Source of the DNA: Bacteroidota bacterium
GTDB taxonomy: Bacteria; Bacteroidota; Bacteroidia; Bacteroidales; Bacteroidaceae
Reading direction: 5' to 3'
Assembly: GCA_023426145.1 (NCBI GenBank)
Contig: JAFABG010000015.1
Coordinates: forward strand, 1-64,000
DNA length: 64,000 bases
Shown: in pieces, positions 61,439 to 64,000 of the stretch
Layout: each line of letters opens with the position of its first letter
How positions within the stretch are numbered: the stretch's first letter is position 1
Made by a program: the position numbers and the translations under genes
The notes under the pieces: model-generated
The model's input: only the letters and a program-made list of their open reading frames with translations
What the model was told of the DNA's origin: nothing
Database searches by the model: none

Positions 61439-62698
61439 TTAATCTGCTCTTAGTGCTTCGATCGGTCGGATGCTCACAGCTTTTCTTGCAGGGAACAAAC
61501 CAGCCAATGTACCAGCTATTATTAATGTGAGTGTAGCTTGTATAGCAATACTTATGTCAACTGTTGGATTTAGGAATACCGTTTCTGTCCACATTCCAGT
61601 GTCCATAACTTGATTGCCGAAAGCTTTATTCATCCATTCTGTTACGCCGATTCCTGCTACCATACCTATATATCCGAATACAGTAGTGATTGTCACACTT
61701 TCAACTATAATAAGCCACAAGATAGAAAAAGGCTTAGCTCCAAGTGCTTTACGGATTCCAAATTCTCGCGTACGTTCTTTAACGGTGATCAGCATGATGT
61801 TCGAAACTCCTACAATTCCACTTAGAAGGGTGAAGATTCCAATTACCCAGATAGCGATACGTAGCATTGACGAACCTTTTTGTTGCTGCAGGTAATTGGT
61901 AAATCGATTCCAGATCCAGATAGCACTATGATCGGAGGGGTCGAAGCGGTGATTCGCTCCGATGACTTTACGATAGCGCGCTTCGAAGTCCTCATTAGCT
62001 TCAATAGTTGCTAAATTTTTTGTAGTCATGATTAGGTTATTTAGCTTATCACCTTTATTATAAATTGTTTGCAATGTCGTAAAGGGAAGGTATGCATCAC
62101 TATCACCACTGTCCCCTTTGTCATTATACAATCCGACTACTTGGTATACTACATTGCCAGCATTAACAAACTGTCCGATAGGTTCTGAGTGTGTTTTCTC
62201 GAATAGAATCTCAGCGGTTTTCTTGTGTAGTACAATTACTTTTCTGCGCTCTTTAATATCAATCTCATTTATAAATCGACCTTTATAGAGTTTTACGACT
62301 TCTACTTCGGTATGATTGGGATATACGCCAGAAAGATTTAAATTCACATATTCCGAACCAAAACTAAGGTTTACTCCTCCTTGATAGACGGTAGCTCCCG
62401 TCTTGATAACATTCTCCGGGAAGTACTTGTTGGTAGTGTTCACATCCTTATTATCAAGTTCTATTCGCCTTCCTTCTTTTAACCCGTCATATGCTTTGGT
62501 TGTCCTTCCTGGAAATATTTTGATGGAGTTCATTGCTCTTTCGGAGGCTGATTGCTCGAAGGCGTGGATAAGACCGTTACCTGCTCCTAGTAGCACAATG
62601 AGCATAAATATTCCCCATGCAACTGCGAAACCAGTGAGGAAGGTTCTCAACTTATTACGCTTGATGGTACTATATATTTCTTGCCAAATGTCAATCAT
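61439..62698 (-). CDS. MacB-type ABC transporter permease (first of the pair)
   Basis: A 419-residue permease with the same layout as its neighbour: TM helix near the N-terminus, MacB periplasmic domain and three C-terminal TM helices, with VSNIMLITVKERTREFGIRKALGAKP. The two permeases are homologous but well diverged, so the working unit is probably a heterodimer served by one ATPase. It follows the ATPase gene by 28 nt. Confidence 0.93.
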   Translation of the reverse strand: MIDIWQEIYSTIKRNKLRTFLTGFAVAWGIFMLIVLLGAGNGLIHAFEQSASERAMNSIKIFPGRTTKAYDGLKEGRRIELDNKDVNTTNKYFPENVIKTGATVYQGGVNLSFGSEYVNLNLSGVYPNHTEVEVVKLYKGRFINEIDIKERRKVIVLHKKTAEILFEKTHSEPIGQFVNAGNVVYQVVGLYNDKGDSGDSDAYLPFTTLQTIYNKGDKLNNLIMTTKNLATIEANEDFEARYRKVIGANHRFDPSDHSAIWIWNRFTNYLQQQKGSSMLRIAIWVIGIFTLLSGIVGVSNIMLITVKERTREFGIRKALGAKPFSILWLIIVESVTITTVFGYIGMVAGIGVTEWMNKAFGNQVMDTGMWTETVFLNPTVDISIAIQATLTLIIAGTLAGLFPARKAVSIRPIEALRAD

Positions 62699-62726
62699 TG
62701 TATTTCTTTAAATAGTAAATTCTAGT

Positions 62727-63443
62727 TTATTTCATATAGCCATTCTTTCCAAACGGTGATGCATCATGATTGAAGTTTTCTTCAATTCTTTCAATAATCC
62801 CATCTTTGATGTGGATAATTTTATCCGTTTGGTTTGCAACACCGCTTTCATGAGTCACGACAACGATTGTCATTCCGGTTTTATGCAAATCTTTTAGAAT
62901 CTGCATCACCTCCACAGAGGTTTTACTATCTAAAGCTCCTGTTGGTTCATCTGCGAGAATAATCTGCGGCTGGGTGATAAGTGCTCTAGCAATGGCAACA
63001 CGCTGTTTCTGTCCACCACTCATTTCATTAGGCATGTGATGTGCCCAATCTTTCAGTCCTAATCTATCAAGATATTCAAGGGCAAGAGCATTACGTTTTT
63101 TTCGATTCACGCCTTGATAAAATAGGGGAAGCGCCACATTTTCAACAGCGTCTTTAAAAGTGATTAAGTTAAAGGATTGGAAGATAAACCCAATCATTCT
63201 GTTGCGATATTCTGCTGCTTTTGTTTCGCTCAAATTTTTGATAAGCACGTCATTTAAATAGTACTCTCCGGTGTCATAGTTGTCGAGTATGCCTAGTATA
63301 TTTAGTAAAGTCGATTTACCCGATCCCGATGCTCCCATAATGGAAACAAATTCACCTTTTTGAATGTCAAGATCAATGCCTTTGAGTACATGGAGAGGGG
63401 CTCCATTGTTGTAGGTCTTGTTAATGTTTGTCAGTTTTATCAC
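62727..63443 (-). CDS. ABC transporter ATPase (MacB/LolD type)
   Basis: A 238-residue nucleotide-binding subunit. Walker A GASGSGKSTLLN, Q-loop IFQSFNL, signature MSGGQKQRVAIARAL, Walker B IILADEPTGALDS and the switch His in VVTHESG are present. The sequence belongs to the LolD/MacB group that pairs with FtsX-type permeases. First gene of a five-gene efflux operon (ATPase, two permeases, adaptor, TolC) running leftward. Substrates could be peptides, lipids or small toxins; nothing in the sequence decides this. Confidence 0.95.
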   Translation of the reverse strand: MIKLTNINKTYNNGAPLHVLKGIDLDIQKGEFVSIMGASGSGKSTLLNILGILDNYDTGEYYLNDVLIKNLSETKAAEYRNRMIGFIFQSFNLITFKDAVENVALPLFYQGVNRKKRNALALEYLDRLGLKDWAHHMPNEMSGGQKQRVAIARALITQPQIILADEPTGALDSKTSVEVMQILKDLHKTGMTIVVVTHESGVANQTDKIIHIKDGIIERIEENFNHDASPFGKNGYMK

Positions 63444-63544
63444 AATTTTATTGATTAAGTTTCTTTTTTATTATAATTTTTGACTATTAGACGCAGGAAA
63501 TATACGAAAAGTTGCAAACGCAGTGAACTTTTTTTGAAAAACAT

Positions 63545-63575
63545 TTTGTGGAACCAATCTTCTTTACGTAATTTG
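63545..63575 (+). promoter_or_regulatory. probable promoter of the ROK kinase gene
   Basis: TTTG (63545-63548), 20 nt, TAATTTG (63569-63575), a near match to the Bacteroidetes consensus with one base missing in the -7 box; about 48 nt ahead of the start codon. Confidence 0.5.
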
Positions 63576-63622
63576 TGTGCATTAAACTTAATAATTAACT
63601 AACCCTTTTAAATAAAATTATC

Positions 63623-64000
63623 ATGAATTCTAACATGGAAAAGCCCTACGTAGTAGGTATTGACATAGGCGGAACAAACACCGTCTTTGGCATTGTAGAC
63701 GCACGCGGAACTATTATTGCAAGTAGCTCAATAAAAACAGCCGGTTATCCAACCGCTGAGGAATATGCTGATGAGGTATGTAAAAATTTGCTTCCATTAA
63801 TCATTGCAAATGGTGGTGTAGATAAAATTAGAGGTATAGGTGTCGGTGCTCCTAACGGAAATTATTATACAGGAACTATTGAATTTGCTCCAAACTTACC
63901 TTGGAAGGGAATACTTCCACTTGCGGCTATGTTTGAAGAAAGACTTGGCATTCCTACTGCGTTAACTAATGATGCAAATGCTGCAGCTATAGGTGAAATG
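63623..64000 (+). CDS. ROK-family glucokinase, N-terminal part (cut by window end)
   Basis: The first 126 codons of a ROK-family sugar kinase, open to the end of the window. The phosphate-binding motif VVGIDIGGTNTVFGIVD is at residues 9-25, and IRGIGVGAPN, FAPNLPWKG and LTNDANAAAIGEM (catalytic Asp in NDAN) follow. The family phosphorylates glucose or related sugars in the cytoplasm. The start ATG at 63623 gives the usual length before the phosphate motif. The zinc-binding C-terminal part lies outside the window. Confidence 0.9.
   Translation, partial: MNSNMEKPYVVGIDIGGTNTVFGIVDARGTIIASSSIKTAGYPTAEEYADEVCKNLLPLIIANGGVDKIRGIGVGAPNGNYYTGTIEFAPNLPWKGILPLAAMFEERLGIPTALTNDANAAAIGEM

Overview
The window is 64 kb of a Bacteroidales chromosome, most likely genus Bacteroides. 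The evidence is a SusC/SusD polysaccharide utilisation locus, promoters of the Bacteroidetes type (TTTG, about 19 nt, TAnnTTTG) rather than -35/-10 boxes, mostly absent Shine-Dalgarno sequences, families typical of the group (DUF4476, DUF3836, DUF6078, DUF2975, the long form of IspG), and AT-rich sequence. The species cannot be named from the sequence alone. There are no rRNA genes, CRISPR arrays, integrases or insertion sequences; this looks like ordinary core chromosome with one carbohydrate island.

Layout. 1-3.2 kb: a gene-poor stretch, then on the minus strand tRNA-Pro and tRNA-Phe, a HIT hydrolase, greA with a terminator-like leader, and a thioredoxin-fold lipoprotein without its cysteines. 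3.3-10.6 kb: pnp, a candidate small RNA, the ptb-buk pair, an LD-carboxypeptidase, a glutaminyl cyclase-like lipoprotein and sufE. 10.6-22.7 kb: a small HTH regulator with a DUF2975 protein and a CPBP protease under an apparently autoregulated promoter, ribF, a HAD phosphatase overlapping a Ca2+ ATPase, a sensor kinase with a Cys-rich PAS domain, rubredoxin, a Na/Pi transporter and a TGS-nucleoside kinase fusion. 22.8-33.5 kb: two abutting carbohydrate esterases, aminopeptidase P, rpoN, a PAP2-like protein, gcvH, purE-ispG, a DUF6078 protein, a strict 22-bp-period palindromic array and a GNAT acetyltransferase.

33.6-38.4 kb: an old yellow enzyme and a medium-chain reductase, then a Zn/Cd-type P1B ATPase with a Fur-family regulator behind a palindromic operator candidate. 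38.5-51.1 kb: a polysaccharide utilisation locus read right to left: a membrane-spanning one-component regulator (propeller, Y_Y_Y, TM, coiled coil, LuxR HTH), then SusC, SusD, a two-module surface glycan-binding lipoprotein, a BACON-GH16 endoglucanase and a GH3 beta-glucosidase. The enzymes fit a beta-1,3-glucan (laminarin-like) or mixed-linkage beta-glucan: cut outside by GH16, bound and imported by SusCD and SGBP, finished by GH3. 51.3-57.6 kb: cvfB, two secreted proteins of unknown role, an AsmA-like/GT51 transglycosylase, a DUF3836 protein and a secreted MsrA-MsrB fusion whose start codon lies in a 13-bp perfect hairpin. 57.7-63.4 kb: a five-gene MacAB-TolC-like efflux operon. The window ends inside a ROK-family glucokinase.

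The most interesting material is regulatory: the greA leader terminator (comparable in arrangement to the E. coli greA leader), the msrAB start-codon hairpin, the 22-bp-period array at 32.7 kb, twin operators around the HTH/DUF2975 promoter, the palindrome at the Zn-ATPase/Fur promoter, the activator-like palindrome before susC, and the candidate small RNA at 5.6 kb. No wholly new multi-gene system is evident.
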